From positions 894,501 through 958,500 of the forward strand of contig NZ_JBBOXF010000001.1 of assembly GCF_038007465.1 (NCBI RefSeq): 64,000 bases of DNA, written 5' to 3'. The stretch comes from Sporosarcina sp. FSL K6-1508 (GTDB lineage: Bacteria > Bacillota > Bacilli > Bacillales_A > Planococcaceae). Shown here piece by piece: positions 34,556 through 44,280 of the stretch; within the stretch, counting starts at the first letter, position 1; every line of letters starts with the position of its first letter. The position numbers were made by a program, and so were the translations under genes. The notes under the pieces are model-generated. The model saw only the letters and a program-made list of their open reading frames with translations, did no database searches and was not told the DNA's origin.

Positions 34556-36373
34556 TTGGCAAAGAAGCAACTTATGATGCTCGTCAGCCTTATGCTAGTT
34601 CTTAGTGTATTCCTGGCTGCATGTACGGGTAAGGAAAAGACTGAAGAAGAAGAGAAAGATCCAGCAAAGCCTGCAGAAGAAAAGGCGGGAGAAAAGGTAG
34701 AAGAAAAAGAAGGGAATGAAGAGATTACATTCCCAGTAGAAGTTTCTAATAAAGCCGAAGTAGTTGAAGATGGAGAACTAGTTTACGGACTTGTATCAAG
34801 TGACCCGTTCAAAGGGACTCTCTCTCCAGTATTCTATAGCGATGCACCAGACGCTAACATTATGCAATTCTTTGCTGAAGACTTTCTAGCGGCGGATGGG
34901 GATTACCTCATTACGAGCGATGGGGCAGCGACATATGAGATTTCTGATGACAATAAAACAATTACGATGAAACTTAAAGATGGTGTGAAATGGCATGATG
35001 GAGAGCCCGTAAAAGCATCTGACCTACTTTACTCGTATGAGATTATTGGTCATCCGGATTACACGGCTTCACGTTACCAATTCTCAATATCTAATGTTGA
35101 GGGAATGCCTGCTTATCACGAAGGTAAAGCTGATACAATTTCTGGTATAGAAATTTCCGATGACGATAAAACAATTGCTATTACATTTACAGAAGCAACA
35201 CCGTCTATAATGTCCGGAGTATGGACAGCACCTACGCCTAGACACTATCTTGGTGACATAACAACTGGCGAGACTACAATTGAGGAAATTGAAAGCTCTG
35301 ACAAGATTCGTACAGCACCGATTGGTTTCGGTCCATATAAAGTTAAAAAAGTTGTTCCAGGTGAATCTGTTCAGTATGAAAGATTTGATGATTATTGGAG
35401 AGGGAAACCGAATCTAAAATCAATCGTCTTGAAGGTTGTCAACAGTGCATCAATTCTTCAGGCACTTGAAAAAGGAGAAGTCGATATTGCAGAGTTCCCA
35501 ACTGATCAGTACTTGAATGCGAAGGATTCAGAACAGTTTGAACTCCTTGGTCGAATAGGTTTGGTCTATACGTATATCGGTTTTAACCTTGGTTCATATG
35601 ATGAAGCGAAAGAAGAAAACGTAATGGATCCAGATTCAAAACTTGCTGATAAGCGCGTTCGCCAAGCGATGTGGCATGCAATGGATAACGAAGTAGTTGG
35701 TAAAGAGATGTATCATGATCTCCGTATCCCTGCAACAACGCTTATCACTCCAGTAATAGGTTTCCATGATTCTGAAAACCCAGGACGTCCATATGATCCT
35801 GAAAAAGCAAAAGCGCTTCTTGATGAAGCTGGATTTGTAGATGTAAATGGTGATGGCTTCCGTGAAGATGCGGACGGCAATGAATATGTACTGAACTTCC
35901 TTACAATGTCGGGTGGAGAAGTAGCTGAACCACTTGCGCAATGGTATATACAAAACTGGGAAGACGTTGGTCTTAAAGTTGAGCTTTTAGACGGACGCTT
36001 ACACGAAATGCAAGCATTCTATGACATGCTTCAAACTGGCCGCAAAGACATTGATGTTTTCCAAGGAGCTTGGTCGATTGCTTCAGATCCAGATCCTTCA
36101 GGAATTCACGGTCGGAAATCAGTCTCTAACTACTCTCATTACACAAGCGAAAAGAACGATGAACTACTTGCAGCAGGCACTTCTGTAAAAGCATTCGATG
36201 CAGACTACCGCAGGGATATCTACAATCAATGGCAAGAAATGATGGTTGAAGATGTATCACTAGCTCCAACACTTTATCGCTATGACCTTGAAGCGGTTAG
36301 CAAACGTGTTGTTAACTATTCAATCGACCCAGGTTCTGACCTATGGTTGTATGAAATGGGTGTAAGTGAATAA
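34556..36373 (+). CDS. Peptide ABC transporter substrate-binding lipoprotein, OppA-like
   Basis: 605 aa starting at TTG with GGGGAGG upstream. The signal peptide ends at the lipobox LAAC (Cys22). A 40-residue Lys/Glu-rich linker separates it from the SBP_bac_5 domain (KDGVKWHDGEPVKASDLLYSYEII, GPYKVKKVVPGESVQYERFDDYWRGKPNL). It binds oligopeptides outside the membrane and delivers them to the permeases encoded upstream. Last gene of the operon. Confidence 0.92.
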   Translation: MAKKQLMMLVSLMLVLSVFLAACTGKEKTEEEEKDPAKPAEEKAGEKVEEKEGNEEITFPVEVSNKAEVVEDGELVYGLVSSDPFKGTLSPVFYSDAPDANIMQFFAEDFLAADGDYLITSDGAATYEISDDNKTITMKLKDGVKWHDGEPVKASDLLYSYEIIGHPDYTASRYQFSISNVEGMPAYHEGKADTISGIEISDDDKTIAITFTEATPSIMSGVWTAPTPRHYLGDITTGETTIEEIESSDKIRTAPIGFGPYKVKKVVPGESVQYERFDDYWRGKPNLKSIVLKVVNSASILQALEKGEVDIAEFPTDQYLNAKDSEQFELLGRIGLVYTYIGFNLGSYDEAKEENVMDPDSKLADKRVRQAMWHAMDNEVVGKEMYHDLRIPATTLITPVIGFHDSENPGRPYDPEKAKALLDEAGFVDVNGDGFREDADGNEYVLNFLTMSGGEVAEPLAQWYIQNWEDVGLKVELLDGRLHEMQAFYDMLQTGRKDIDVFQGAWSIASDPDPSGIHGRKSVSNYSHYTSEKNDELLAAGTSVKAFDADYRRDIYNQWQEMMVEDVSLAPTLYRYDLEAVSKRVVNYSIDPGSDLWLYEMGVSE

Positions 36374-36386
36374 GTAAGCATTAAAA

Positions 36387-36425
36387 GTACCGTTACCTGG
36401 TTTAGTCTGGGTAGCGGTTTTTCTT
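36387..36425 (+). terminator. Rho-independent terminator
   Basis: ACCGTTACC pairs with GGGTAGCGGT (one G-T pair), followed by T5. It ends the opp-like operon. Confidence 0.85.
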
Positions 36426-36443
36426 TCATTCAAAAGATATTTT

Positions 36444-36458
36444 AATATTCATAAATTT
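36444..36458. promoter_or_regulatory. Possible CodY box before dppA
   Basis: AATATTCATAAATTT matches the 15-bp CodY consensus AATTTTCWGAAAATT at 12 positions. The B. subtilis dpp operon is repressed by CodY, so the position is sensible. The A/T-rich background makes chance matches common. Confidence 0.35.
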
Positions 36459-36533
36459 TTGATAGTATTGTTATTAATTAGTAAAAGGGATGTTGTTATA
36501 TTTGTAGATGAAAAAGAGCTTGGGGGGCATTTT

Positions 36534-37358
36534 TTGAAAATATATGTATCTATTGATATGGAGGGTATTACAGGATTGCCGGATTACACATTTGTTGACT
36601 CAGCTAGTCATAATTACGAGCGTGCGCGGCGTATTATGACGGAGGAGGCAAATGCAATTATCTATGCGGCATTTGAAAAAGGAGCGGAGCAGGTCCTTGT
36701 TAATGATAGCCATTCCAAAATGAATAACCTTCTTGTCGAAGAAATTCATCCGGACGCGGATCTTATCACGGGCGATTTGAAACCGCTCTCCATGGTGCAG
36801 TCGATTGACGAAACGTTTGCAGGAGCAATTTTCGCCGGATACCATGCCCGTGCCGGACAACCTGGTGTAATGAGCCATTCGATGACTTTTGGTGTGAGGA
36901 ATATGTACATCAATGACGTTGAAATCGGAGAACTTGGTTTCAATGCGTACGTTGCAGGACATTTCGGTGTACCCGTTATCATGGTTGCCGGAGATGACGG
37001 GGCATGCAGGGAAGCAGAGGCACTCATCCCGGGCGTGGTAACGGCAGCTGTGAAACAATCGATATCCCGCTCCGCTGTTCAAACACTTCATCCGCAAAAA
37101 GCACATGCATTACTTGAAAAAAAGACAGCCGAGGCGATTGCGAAATGTACGTCGATTCAACCGCTCGTCCCACCTGAAAGCCCGGTACTTCGAATTGAAT
37201 TTACAAACTACGGACAGGCAGAATGGGCGGCTCTTATGCCAGGCTGTGAAATTGAGCAAGGTACAACAATTGTGAAGTTCGAAGCAAAAGATATCATTGA
37301 AGCGTATCGAGCGATGCTTGTTATGGTTGAACTTGCAATGCAGACAAAGTTTTGCTGA
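36534..37358 (+). CDS. dppA: D-aminopeptidase DppA
   Basis: 274 aa from TTG 36534, identical in length to B. subtilis DppA; a GGGGGG run lies upstream, and the longer upstream frame lacks homologous sequence. The N-terminal motif KIYVSIDMEGITG supplies zinc ligands Asp8 and Glu10. The histidines in NDSHSKMNN and FAGYHARAG are further candidate ligands. It is a self-compartmentalising, zinc-dependent peptidase that removes N-terminal D-amino acids. First gene of dppABCDE-ykfABCD. Confidence 0.93.
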   Translation: MKIYVSIDMEGITGLPDYTFVDSASHNYERARRIMTEEANAIIYAAFEKGAEQVLVNDSHSKMNNLLVEEIHPDADLITGDLKPLSMVQSIDETFAGAIFAGYHARAGQPGVMSHSMTFGVRNMYINDVEIGELGFNAYVAGHFGVPVIMVAGDDGACREAEALIPGVVTAAVKQSISRSAVQTLHPQKAHALLEKKTAEAIAKCTSIQPLVPPESPVLRIEFTNYGQAEWAALMPGCEIEQGTTIVKFEAKDIIEAYRAMLVMVELAMQTKFC

Positions 37359-37371
37359 GGGGGAATGGTGC

Positions 37372-38307
37372 ATGGCGGTATATATAGTCAAACGATTTTT
37401 CATGATGATTGCTACGATCCTTATCATCGCGACACTGACCTTTTTCCTGATGCATTCAATACCTGGATCACCATTCGATGAAGAGAGGACCTCGAACCCG
37501 ACGATACAGGCAAATCTTGAAAAGTTTTATAAACTTGATCAACCTGTAGCGGTCCAATATGTGCATTACTTGAAATCCATTGCGACCTTCGATTTTGGAC
37601 CTTCCATTAAAAAGCCGAATGAATCGGTGAATACCTTGCTGGCCAGGGGGTTCCCCATATCATTTGAACTTGGGATGGTGACCATCCTCGTTGCAGTCAT
37701 ATCAGGTATTATTCTCGGTACATTTGCAGCGCTACGGCATAATGGCATTATCGATTACATGGCAATGACGTTTGCTGTCGTTGGGATATCCGTTCCGAAC
37801 TTTGTGCTTGCGACGTTATTGATCCAACAGATTGCAGTCAACTTGCAGTGGCTGCCGCCCGCGACTTGGAGTAGTCCACTCCATATGATCTTGCCGACGC
37901 TGGCACTGGCAACGGGTCCGACGGCCATCATCGCGCGGCTTACACGGGCAAGCATGCTTGAAGTGTTAACGCAGGATTATATGAAAATGGCACGTGCAAA
38001 AGGACTGTCGCCGTTTCGAATTGTTGTGCGCCATGCACTTCGCAATGCACTCATGCCAGTCGTTACGATAATGGGAACGATGCTTGCAGGGATTTTGACG
38101 GGAACTTTTGTTATTGAACAGACTTTTGCTATACCAGGAATGGGAAAATACTTCGTTGAAAGTATTAATAATCGGGACTATCCGGTCATTATGGGGTCGA
38201 CGGTTTTCTATAGCGCGTTTCTCGTCTTCATGCTGTTCCTTGTCGATATCGTATACGGCTTTCTGGATCCGCGCATTAAATTGCACAAGAAGGAAGGTGA
38301 TGTGTAA
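37372..38307 (+). CDS. dppB: Dipeptide ABC transporter permease DppB
   Basis: 311 aa from ATG 37372, with GAGGGGG upstream; a longer upstream frame overlaps dppA and is not credible. Six helices. N-terminal VKRFFMMIATILIIATLTFFLMHSIPGSPF and EAA loop YMKMARAKGLSPFRIVVRHALRNALMPV. It forms the channel for dipeptides and murein peptides with DppC. Its TAA overlaps the dppC ATG. Confidence 0.94.
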   Translation: MAVYIVKRFFMMIATILIIATLTFFLMHSIPGSPFDEERTSNPTIQANLEKFYKLDQPVAVQYVHYLKSIATFDFGPSIKKPNESVNTLLARGFPISFELGMVTILVAVISGIILGTFAALRHNGIIDYMAMTFAVVGISVPNFVLATLLIQQIAVNLQWLPPATWSSPLHMILPTLALATGPTAIIARLTRASMLEVLTQDYMKMARAKGLSPFRIVVRHALRNALMPVVTIMGTMLAGILTGTFVIEQTFAIPGMGKYFVESINNRDYPVIMGSTVFYSAFLVFMLFLVDIVYGFLDPRIKLHKKEGDV

Positions 38308-39245
38308 TGGTACAGAATGATCAGCGTGTAAGTGTTCCGGATGAGTGGTTTAGGCCGAGGGAGAAGGGCGCGGATGAAGGGGAATCAGTTGTCAGGCCAT
38401 CCTTGTCATACTGGAAAGATGCTTGGCGGTGCTTAAGGGAGAACAAATTAGCGATGGCTGGACTTATTTTTCTTATTGTATTGACGCTGTTTGCGATATT
38501 TGCCCCGATACTTTCTCCGTATTCCGTGACGGGAACGGATTACCCGAATCAGAATAAAGCCCCTTCCGCGGGACATTGGTTTGGGACGGATGAAGCGGGG
38601 CGCGATGTCTTTACTCGCACATGGTATGGTGCACGTATTTCATTGTTCGTAGGTGTAATGGCAGCGTTAATCGATTTCTTCATTGGCATCATTTACGGCG
38701 GTATAAGCGGATATAAGGGCGGTCGGACCGATACCATCATGATGCGTGTTATTGAAATATTATATGGTTTACCCCACCTGCTAGTCGTTATTTTGCTGAT
38801 GGTCCTCATGGGAGCTAGTTTGACGACCATCATCATTGCACTGACGATAACAGGCTGGGTTGGAATGGCCCGTATTGTGAGAGGACAAGTACTGCAAATT
38901 AAAAACTATGAATTTGTTACGGCATCGAAATCATTCGGGGCAAAGACACCGAGGATTATCCGGAAAAACTTGTTGCCGAATACGATGGGTCCAATCATCG
39001 TCCAAATGACATTGACCGTACCAAGTGCAATCTTCGCGGAGGCGTTTCTGAGTTTCCTTGGACTCGGCATCCAGACCCCATTTGCAAGCTGGGGGGTCAT
39101 GGCGAACGATGCACTGCCGGTTATCTTGTCTGGACATTGGTGGCGACTGTTCTTCCCGGCATTTTTCATATCAATGACAATGTTTGCATTTAACGTCCTT
39201 GGTGACGGTATGCAGGATGCGCTCGATCCGAAACTAAGGGGGTGA
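38307..39245 (+). CDS. dppC: Dipeptide ABC transporter permease DppC
   Basis: 312 aa. A 45-residue cytosolic N-terminus ends in SYWKDAWRCLRENKLAMAGLIFLIVLTLF, the first helix. HWFGTDEAGRDVFTRTWYGARISL is the OppC/DppC signature, and the EAA loop is EFVTASKSFGAKTPRIIRKNLLPNTMGP. Translationally coupled to dppB (TAATG). Confidence 0.94.
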   Translation: MVQNDQRVSVPDEWFRPREKGADEGESVVRPSLSYWKDAWRCLRENKLAMAGLIFLIVLTLFAIFAPILSPYSVTGTDYPNQNKAPSAGHWFGTDEAGRDVFTRTWYGARISLFVGVMAALIDFFIGIIYGGISGYKGGRTDTIMMRVIEILYGLPHLLVVILLMVLMGASLTTIIIALTITGWVGMARIVRGQVLQIKNYEFVTASKSFGAKTPRIIRKNLLPNTMGPIIVQMTLTVPSAIFAEAFLSFLGLGIQTPFASWGVMANDALPVILSGHWWRLFFPAFFISMTMFAFNVLGDGMQDALDPKLRG

Positions 39246-39251
39246 TGGATT

Positions 39252-40370
39252 TTGGATGAACACCAATTGGCCAATGATAAGGTGCCTGTCCATAATCGGC
39301 AGGAAGATGTGCTAATCGCAGAGTGGCAAGGCGATACAGAGAAACAGAGTGGCAAAAAACGGAAACGGAAAACGGCTTCTAGTGAAGAAGTGCTTACGGT
39401 AGAGAATCTGCACGTATCATTCAAGACGTTCGGCGGAGAAGTACAAGCTCTGCGGGGTGTGTCGTTTAAACTATATAAAGGAGAGACACTCGCAATTGTA
39501 GGAGAATCAGGATGCGGAAAAAGTGTCACAGCCAATACGATTATGGGGTTAATCCCGCAGCCGCCTGGGGAAATAAAAAATGGGAAAGTGTTGTTCAAAG
39601 GGAAGGACCTGACAAAACTGAGTAAAGCGCGCCTTCGAAAAATACAGGGCGTTGATATATCGATGATTTTCCAAGATCCGATGACTGCCTTGAATCCGAC
39701 GCTGCAGATTGGTGAACAATTGACAGAAGGATTTCGGACACATCACAAAGTGAGTAAGGCTGACGCACGAAAGAAAGCGATCCGGATGTTGGAAGTGGTG
39801 GGCATCCCGAATCCCGAAGAGCGGTTGAAACAATACCCGCATCAATTTTCCGGCGGGATGAGGCAAAGAATTGTCATCGCAATTGCGCTGATCTGCGAAC
39901 CGGAGCTTCTAATTGCGGACGAGCCGACGACCGCCCTCGATGTTACAATCCAGGCCCAGATTCTTGAGTTGTTTGATGAAATCCAAGAAAAAACAGGCGT
40001 GTCAATCATTCTAATTACGCATGATCTGGGCGTGGTTGCCAAAATTGCTGATCGGATTGCGGTCATGTACGCCGGCAAGGTGATTGAAATTGGAGAGAAG
40101 CGTGAGATTTTCTATACGCCGCAACATCCATATACAAAGGGTTTGCTTAATTCAGTACCAAGGCTTGATTTGAAAGAGGAAGAGTTGCAGCCGATTGAAG
40201 GGACGCCGCCGGATTTATTCTCACCGCCTAAAGGCTGTCCGTTTACGGCGAGGTGTCCGTTCGCGATGGATGTCTGCGGTCATGTCTATCCGGGAACGAC
40301 ACAATTATCGAAAGACCATGCAGTCGATTGCTGGCTGCAGGATGAACGTGCGAAACTGGTTTTCGCCTAA
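39252..40370 (+). CDS. dppD: Dipeptide ABC transporter ATP-binding protein DppD
   Basis: 372 aa from TTG 39252. The ATPase core begins at about residue 47 (LTVENLHVSFKTFGG). Walker A GESGCGKSVT, signature FSGGMRQRIVIAIAL and Walker B LLIADEPTTALDVTIQAQ are intact. The C-terminal cysteine pattern is complete (GCPFTARCPFAMDVCG). The first 46 residues are a highly charged extension (QSGKKRKRKTASSEE) not usual in DppD; no better-placed start with a ribosome site is visible. Works with YkfD, the OppF-type partner encoded at the operon end. Confidence 0.92.
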   Translation: MDEHQLANDKVPVHNRQEDVLIAEWQGDTEKQSGKKRKRKTASSEEVLTVENLHVSFKTFGGEVQALRGVSFKLYKGETLAIVGESGCGKSVTANTIMGLIPQPPGEIKNGKVLFKGKDLTKLSKARLRKIQGVDISMIFQDPMTALNPTLQIGEQLTEGFRTHHKVSKADARKKAIRMLEVVGIPNPEERLKQYPHQFSGGMRQRIVIAIALICEPELLIADEPTTALDVTIQAQILELFDEIQEKTGVSIILITHDLGVVAKIADRIAVMYAGKVIEIGEKREIFYTPQHPYTKGLLNSVPRLDLKEEELQPIEGTPPDLFSPPKGCPFTARCPFAMDVCGHVYPGTTQLSKDHAVDCWLQDERAKLVFA

Positions 40371-40429
40371 ACGGTGGCAATATGCACAAAAGTGCTTCCA
40401 TATTCATAACAAACAGAGGGGGATTTTGT

Positions 40430-42085
40430 ATGAAGAAGTGGTTGACGTTTATCATTGTAGCGATGCTCGCTATCGTACTGGCGGCTTGTACAGCAACGAA
40501 GGATGCCGGGAAAGAACCGGAGAAGGATAAGGATGCCGGAAAGAAAGAAGAAGGAACGAAGGCTGAGCCGGTAGAAGCAGAAAAAATCCTCTATTTGAAT
40601 AACGGGGAGGAGCCGACATCTTTTGATCCATCGGTTGGTTTTAACGCTGTTTCGTGGAGTGCTTTGAATAACTTGATGGAAGGATTGACGCGTTTATCAG
40701 AAGATCACCTGGCTGTAGAGGCGACAGCGGAGAAGATTGACGTTTCCGAAGACGGTCTAACGTACACATTCACAATCCGTGAAAACGCGAAATGGTCGAA
40801 TGGAGATTCAGTCGTCGCAGGAGATTTTGTCTATGCGTGGCGTCACATGCTTGACCCGGAGACAGCATCGCCCGCTTCATTCCTTGCGTATTTCATTGAG
40901 GGCGCAGAAGCATATAATAACGGCGAAGGCACTGTGGAAGATGTTGCAGTTGAAGCACCGGATGACAAGACGTTTGTCGTGAAATTAACATCGCCGAATG
41001 AAGCGTTCTTAAATGTCATTACAAATCCGAGCTTCTTCCCGATTAATGAAAAAGTAGCGACTGCCGATCCAAAATGGTTTACAGAAGCTTCGTCGTTTGT
41101 TGGGAACGGTCCTTTCAAATTAACATCATGGGATCATGATGTAAGTCTTCTATTTGAAAAAAATGAAAATTATTGGGATGCAGATGTCGTGAAGCTTGAT
41201 AAGGTAGAGTGGGCCATGGTGAATGATCCGACAACTGAGTATCAGATGTACCAATCAAATGAATTAGACCAATCAGGAGTGCCGCCTGAACTTGCAGAAC
41301 AGTTGAAAGATAGCGATGAACTGCGCATCGATGACCAGGCAGGATTATACTTCTACCGATTCAATACTTCGATGGAGCCTTTCACAAATACCAAGATTCG
41401 GAGAGCATTCGGACTCGCGGTTAATCAGGAAGAAATCGTCGACTATGTAACGAAGAATGGTGAGAAGCCAGCGCACGGTTTCGTGACATATGGATTCATC
41501 GGTCCAGACGGTAAGGAATTCCGAGATTCCGTTGGTAAACTTGTTGAGTTCAATCCGGCTGAAGCGAAAAAGCTTCTAGAAGAAGGAATGAAAGAAGAAG
41601 GCTACACGGAATTGCCAAAAGTGGAATTGACGTATTCAACAAGTCCGTCGCATCAAAATATTGCGGTAGCACTACAAGCGAAGTTTAAGGAAGTACTTGG
41701 CGTTGATGTAGTATTGCAAAACGTTGAGAGCGGAGTTTTCGCGTCGGAACAAAAAGAGTTTAAATACCAGATGTCCCGCTCCTCCTTCTTACATGACTAT
41801 GCGGATCCTGTGAATGCACTTGAAAGCTTCATCACGGACTCGTCCATGAACCGGACGACATGGTCGAATGCTGAGTATGATAAGCTTATTACGGATATTA
41901 AAAATGAGACAGATGAAAACAAGCGTTGGGAATTGCTGAAACAGGCTGATCAGCTTCTAATGGAAGAAATGCCTGTCTTCCCGATTTACTATTACAATCA
42001 GTCTACGCTTGAAAAACCGGGCATAACTGGAATTCTGCGTCATCCGGTTGGCTATCTCGATTTGAAATATACGGATAAGAACTGA
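40430..42085 (+). CDS. dppE: Dipeptide/murein-peptide-binding lipoprotein DppE
   Basis: 551 aa from ATG 40430, with GAGGGGG upstream. The signal ends in lipobox LAAC (Cys20). After a 30-residue charged linker comes an SBP_bac_5 domain (LTRLSEDHLAVEATAEKIDVSEDGLTYTF, WSNGDSVVAGDFVYAWRHMLDPETASP), closer to OppA/DppE than to the binding protein at 34556. It captures murein tripeptide and dipeptides. Confidence 0.92.
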   Translation: MKKWLTFIIVAMLAIVLAACTATKDAGKEPEKDKDAGKKEEGTKAEPVEAEKILYLNNGEEPTSFDPSVGFNAVSWSALNNLMEGLTRLSEDHLAVEATAEKIDVSEDGLTYTFTIRENAKWSNGDSVVAGDFVYAWRHMLDPETASPASFLAYFIEGAEAYNNGEGTVEDVAVEAPDDKTFVVKLTSPNEAFLNVITNPSFFPINEKVATADPKWFTEASSFVGNGPFKLTSWDHDVSLLFEKNENYWDADVVKLDKVEWAMVNDPTTEYQMYQSNELDQSGVPPELAEQLKDSDELRIDDQAGLYFYRFNTSMEPFTNTKIRRAFGLAVNQEEIVDYVTKNGEKPAHGFVTYGFIGPDGKEFRDSVGKLVEFNPAEAKKLLEEGMKEEGYTELPKVELTYSTSPSHQNIAVALQAKFKEVLGVDVVLQNVESGVFASEQKEFKYQMSRSSFLHDYADPVNALESFITDSSMNRTTWSNAEYDKLITDIKNETDENKRWELLKQADQLLMEEMPVFPIYYYNQSTLEKPGITGILRHPVGYLDLKYTDKN

Positions 42086-42094
42086 GTGACAGTC

Positions 42095-42120
42095 GCGGCG
42101 TCCGTTGTGGCGCCGCGTTT
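42095..42120 (+). terminator. GC-rich hairpin between dppE and ykfA
   Basis: GCGGCG-TCCGTTGTGG-CGCCGC followed by GTTTT is a weak intrinsic terminator or processing site. It would reduce read-through from dpp into ykf. Inverted 9-mers GTGACAGTC (42086-42094) and GACTGTCAC (42181-42189) flank the gap. Confidence 0.5.
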
Positions 42121-42235
42121 TGAATTTATGGAGAAACCCGTATAATTGAATGTTGGGAATTGTGTCTGAATTGACTTGGTGACTGTCACCCAAATGCTTG
42201 TCCCCTCCTCCCGATAAAGAAAGGAAGTTTTTTGA

Positions 42236-43159
42236 ATGAAAATACGACCACAGCGTCTGCAAAAAGGTGACACGATTGGTATTATCGCTCCGTCGAGCCC
42301 ACCGAATCAGGAGAATTTAGAGAAATCACTTGCATTTCTTGAACAGCTCGGCTTGAAATGGAAGTTTGGTAAACATGTGAGTAAAGTCCATGGTTATCTC
42401 GCGGGAACGGACGACGAGCGACTTGAGGACTTGCAAGACATGTTTGCGGATCCCGAAATTAAAGGAATTATCTGTGCAGGCGGAGGATATGGATCGGCTC
42501 GCTATGCAGATAAAATAGATTTGCAATTTATGAAAGAAAATCCTAAAATCTTTTGGGGTTTCAGCGACATCACATTCTTGCATACCGCGATGGGACTATA
42601 CTCTAATCTCGTCACATTTCATGGCCCGATGCTTGCCTCTTGTGTCGGAAAAGAGTCGTTTCATGAACTGTCTGCTAAAATGTTCCAACAGTTATTCGAG
42701 CCGATGGAACTTCATTACACGGAAGCGATCGCACCCTTGGAAACGATTAGGGGCGGTATTGCGCAAGGTGAACTTGTTGGTGGAAATCTGTCACTGCTCG
42801 TAAGTGGAATTGGTACAAAGTTCGAAGTGGACACGAAGGGAAAACTTCTCTTTATAGAAGATGTAGGCGAAGAACCCTACAGAGTCGATGGCCTTCTTAA
42901 TCAGCTCCGCATGGCCGGTAAGCTTAAAGAAGCAGCGGGGATTGTCATCGGCGACTTCTCGGATGCGGAACCGAAAAAACGAAAAGAAACACTGACGCTC
43001 GATGAAGTGTTCGCGGATTACACAGCTAATCTAGGGGTGCCAGTTGTGAAAGGATTCAAAATCGGCCATTGCCAACCACACTTTGCCATACCACTTGGCG
43101 TTGGGGCAAAGCTCGATGCGGATAATAAGACGTTGACGATATTGCCCGGCGTGGAATAA
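42236..43159 (+). CDS. ykfA: LD-carboxypeptidase family S66 protein (YkfA)
   Basis: 307 aa. The S66 nucleophile Ser110 lies in FWGFSDITFLHTAMG. The Glu is in LFIEDVGEEPYRVDGLLNQL and the His in GFKIGHCQPHFAIPLG. The N-terminal PRLQKGDTIGIIAPSSP-like start is typical. It probably removes the terminal D-Ala from imported or recycled murein tetrapeptides. First ykf gene, 150 bp after dppE. GAAAGGAAG precedes the ATG. Confidence 0.92.
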   Translation: MKIRPQRLQKGDTIGIIAPSSPPNQENLEKSLAFLEQLGLKWKFGKHVSKVHGYLAGTDDERLEDLQDMFADPEIKGIICAGGGYGSARYADKIDLQFMKENPKIFWGFSDITFLHTAMGLYSNLVTFHGPMLASCVGKESFHELSAKMFQQLFEPMELHYTEAIAPLETIRGGIAQGELVGGNLSLLVSGIGTKFEVDTKGKLLFIEDVGEEPYRVDGLLNQLRMAGKLKEAAGIVIGDFSDAEPKKRKETLTLDEVFADYTANLGVPVVKGFKIGHCQPHFAIPLGVGAKLDADNKTLTILPGVE

Positions 43160-43173
43160 AAGGGGGATGAAAC

Positions 43174-44280
43174 ATGCTGATCCGCTCTATTGAAACAATT
43201 CCAGTTGCAGTGCCACTCATCAAGCCCTTCAAGACGGCACTTCGGACGGTCCATACCGCTTATGCAGTCTATGTGAAAGTAATCTGTGAGGACGGACGTA
43301 CAGGGTGGGGGGAAGCGCCGCCGACTCATGTCATTACGGGGGATTCAGTCGGCAGTATTACATATGCCGTCGAAAAAGTGATTGCCCCCCCGCTGATCGG
43401 ACTCGATATCAGGCGCCGAGAAACGATATTTAACACATTGAACCGTTCGATTGTCCACAATACAAGTGCGAAAGCTGCAATCGACATGGCAATCCATGAT
43501 TTACTGGGTCAACAAGCGGACATGCCGCTCTATCAATTACTTGGCGGCTACCGGAATGAATTCGAAACGGATTTCACAGTGAGCGTCAACAGCCCCGAAG
43601 AGATGGCAGATGATGCAGGACGTTATAATGCCGATGGATTCGATGTACTGAAAGTGAAAGTGGGCATTGGAGATATAAATGAAGATATCGCGCGCGTCAA
43701 AGCGATACGCGAGCGAATCGGGGATGCCCCCACAATCCGGCTAGATGCCAATCAAGGATGGAATGCGAAAACAGCAGTCCGTGTGATTCGGATGCTGGAA
43801 GATGCGGGACTTGGGATTGAATTGATTGAGCAACCGGTACCCGCCATTGATATCGAAGGGTTGAAATACGTAACGGACAATACGTTAACGCCGATCATGG
43901 CAGATGAAAGCATTTTTTCAGCAAGTGATGCACTGCGGATACTTCAATCGAGGGCAGCGGATTTGATCAATATCAAGCTGATGAAGTCGGGTGGCATTCA
44001 TGGAGCATTGAAAATCAATGCGCTTGCGGAAACGTACGGCGTGGAATGTATGGTCGGCAGTATGATTGAGACAAAGCTCGGTATTACGGCAGCGGCCCAT
44101 TTTGCGGCGAGTCAGCCGAATGTGACGCGTTTTGACTTCGACGCACCTCTTATGTTGGCGGAAGATATTGTTCCAGGGGGAATTGTCTATGAAGGAAGAA
44201 CGATTCGTCTACCTAAAACCCCAGGTCTTGGCCTCGATCATGAACAGATGGAGCACTTAGGAAAAGGAGTGGATGGGTGA
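43174..44280 (+). CDS. ykfB: L-Ala-D/L-Glu epimerase (YkfB)
   Basis: 368 aa enolase-superfamily enzyme. The MR_MLE barrel has the catalytic lysine pair in DVLKVKVGIG (about residues 160-169), metal ligands in IRLDANQGW, LIEQPVPA and IMADES, and the second lysine in INIKLMKSGGI. It epimerises L-Ala-D-Glu to L-Ala-L-Glu so that ordinary peptidases can degrade it. GGGGGA precedes the ATG. The stop overlaps ykfC. Confidence 0.94.
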   Translation: MLIRSIETIPVAVPLIKPFKTALRTVHTAYAVYVKVICEDGRTGWGEAPPTHVITGDSVGSITYAVEKVIAPPLIGLDIRRRETIFNTLNRSIVHNTSAKAAIDMAIHDLLGQQADMPLYQLLGGYRNEFETDFTVSVNSPEEMADDAGRYNADGFDVLKVKVGIGDINEDIARVKAIRERIGDAPTIRLDANQGWNAKTAVRVIRMLEDAGLGIELIEQPVPAIDIEGLKYVTDNTLTPIMADESIFSASDALRILQSRAADLINIKLMKSGGIHGALKINALAETYGVECMVGSMIETKLGITAAAHFAASQPNVTRFDFDAPLMLAEDIVPGGIVYEGRTIRLPKTPGLGLDHEQMEHLGKGVDG

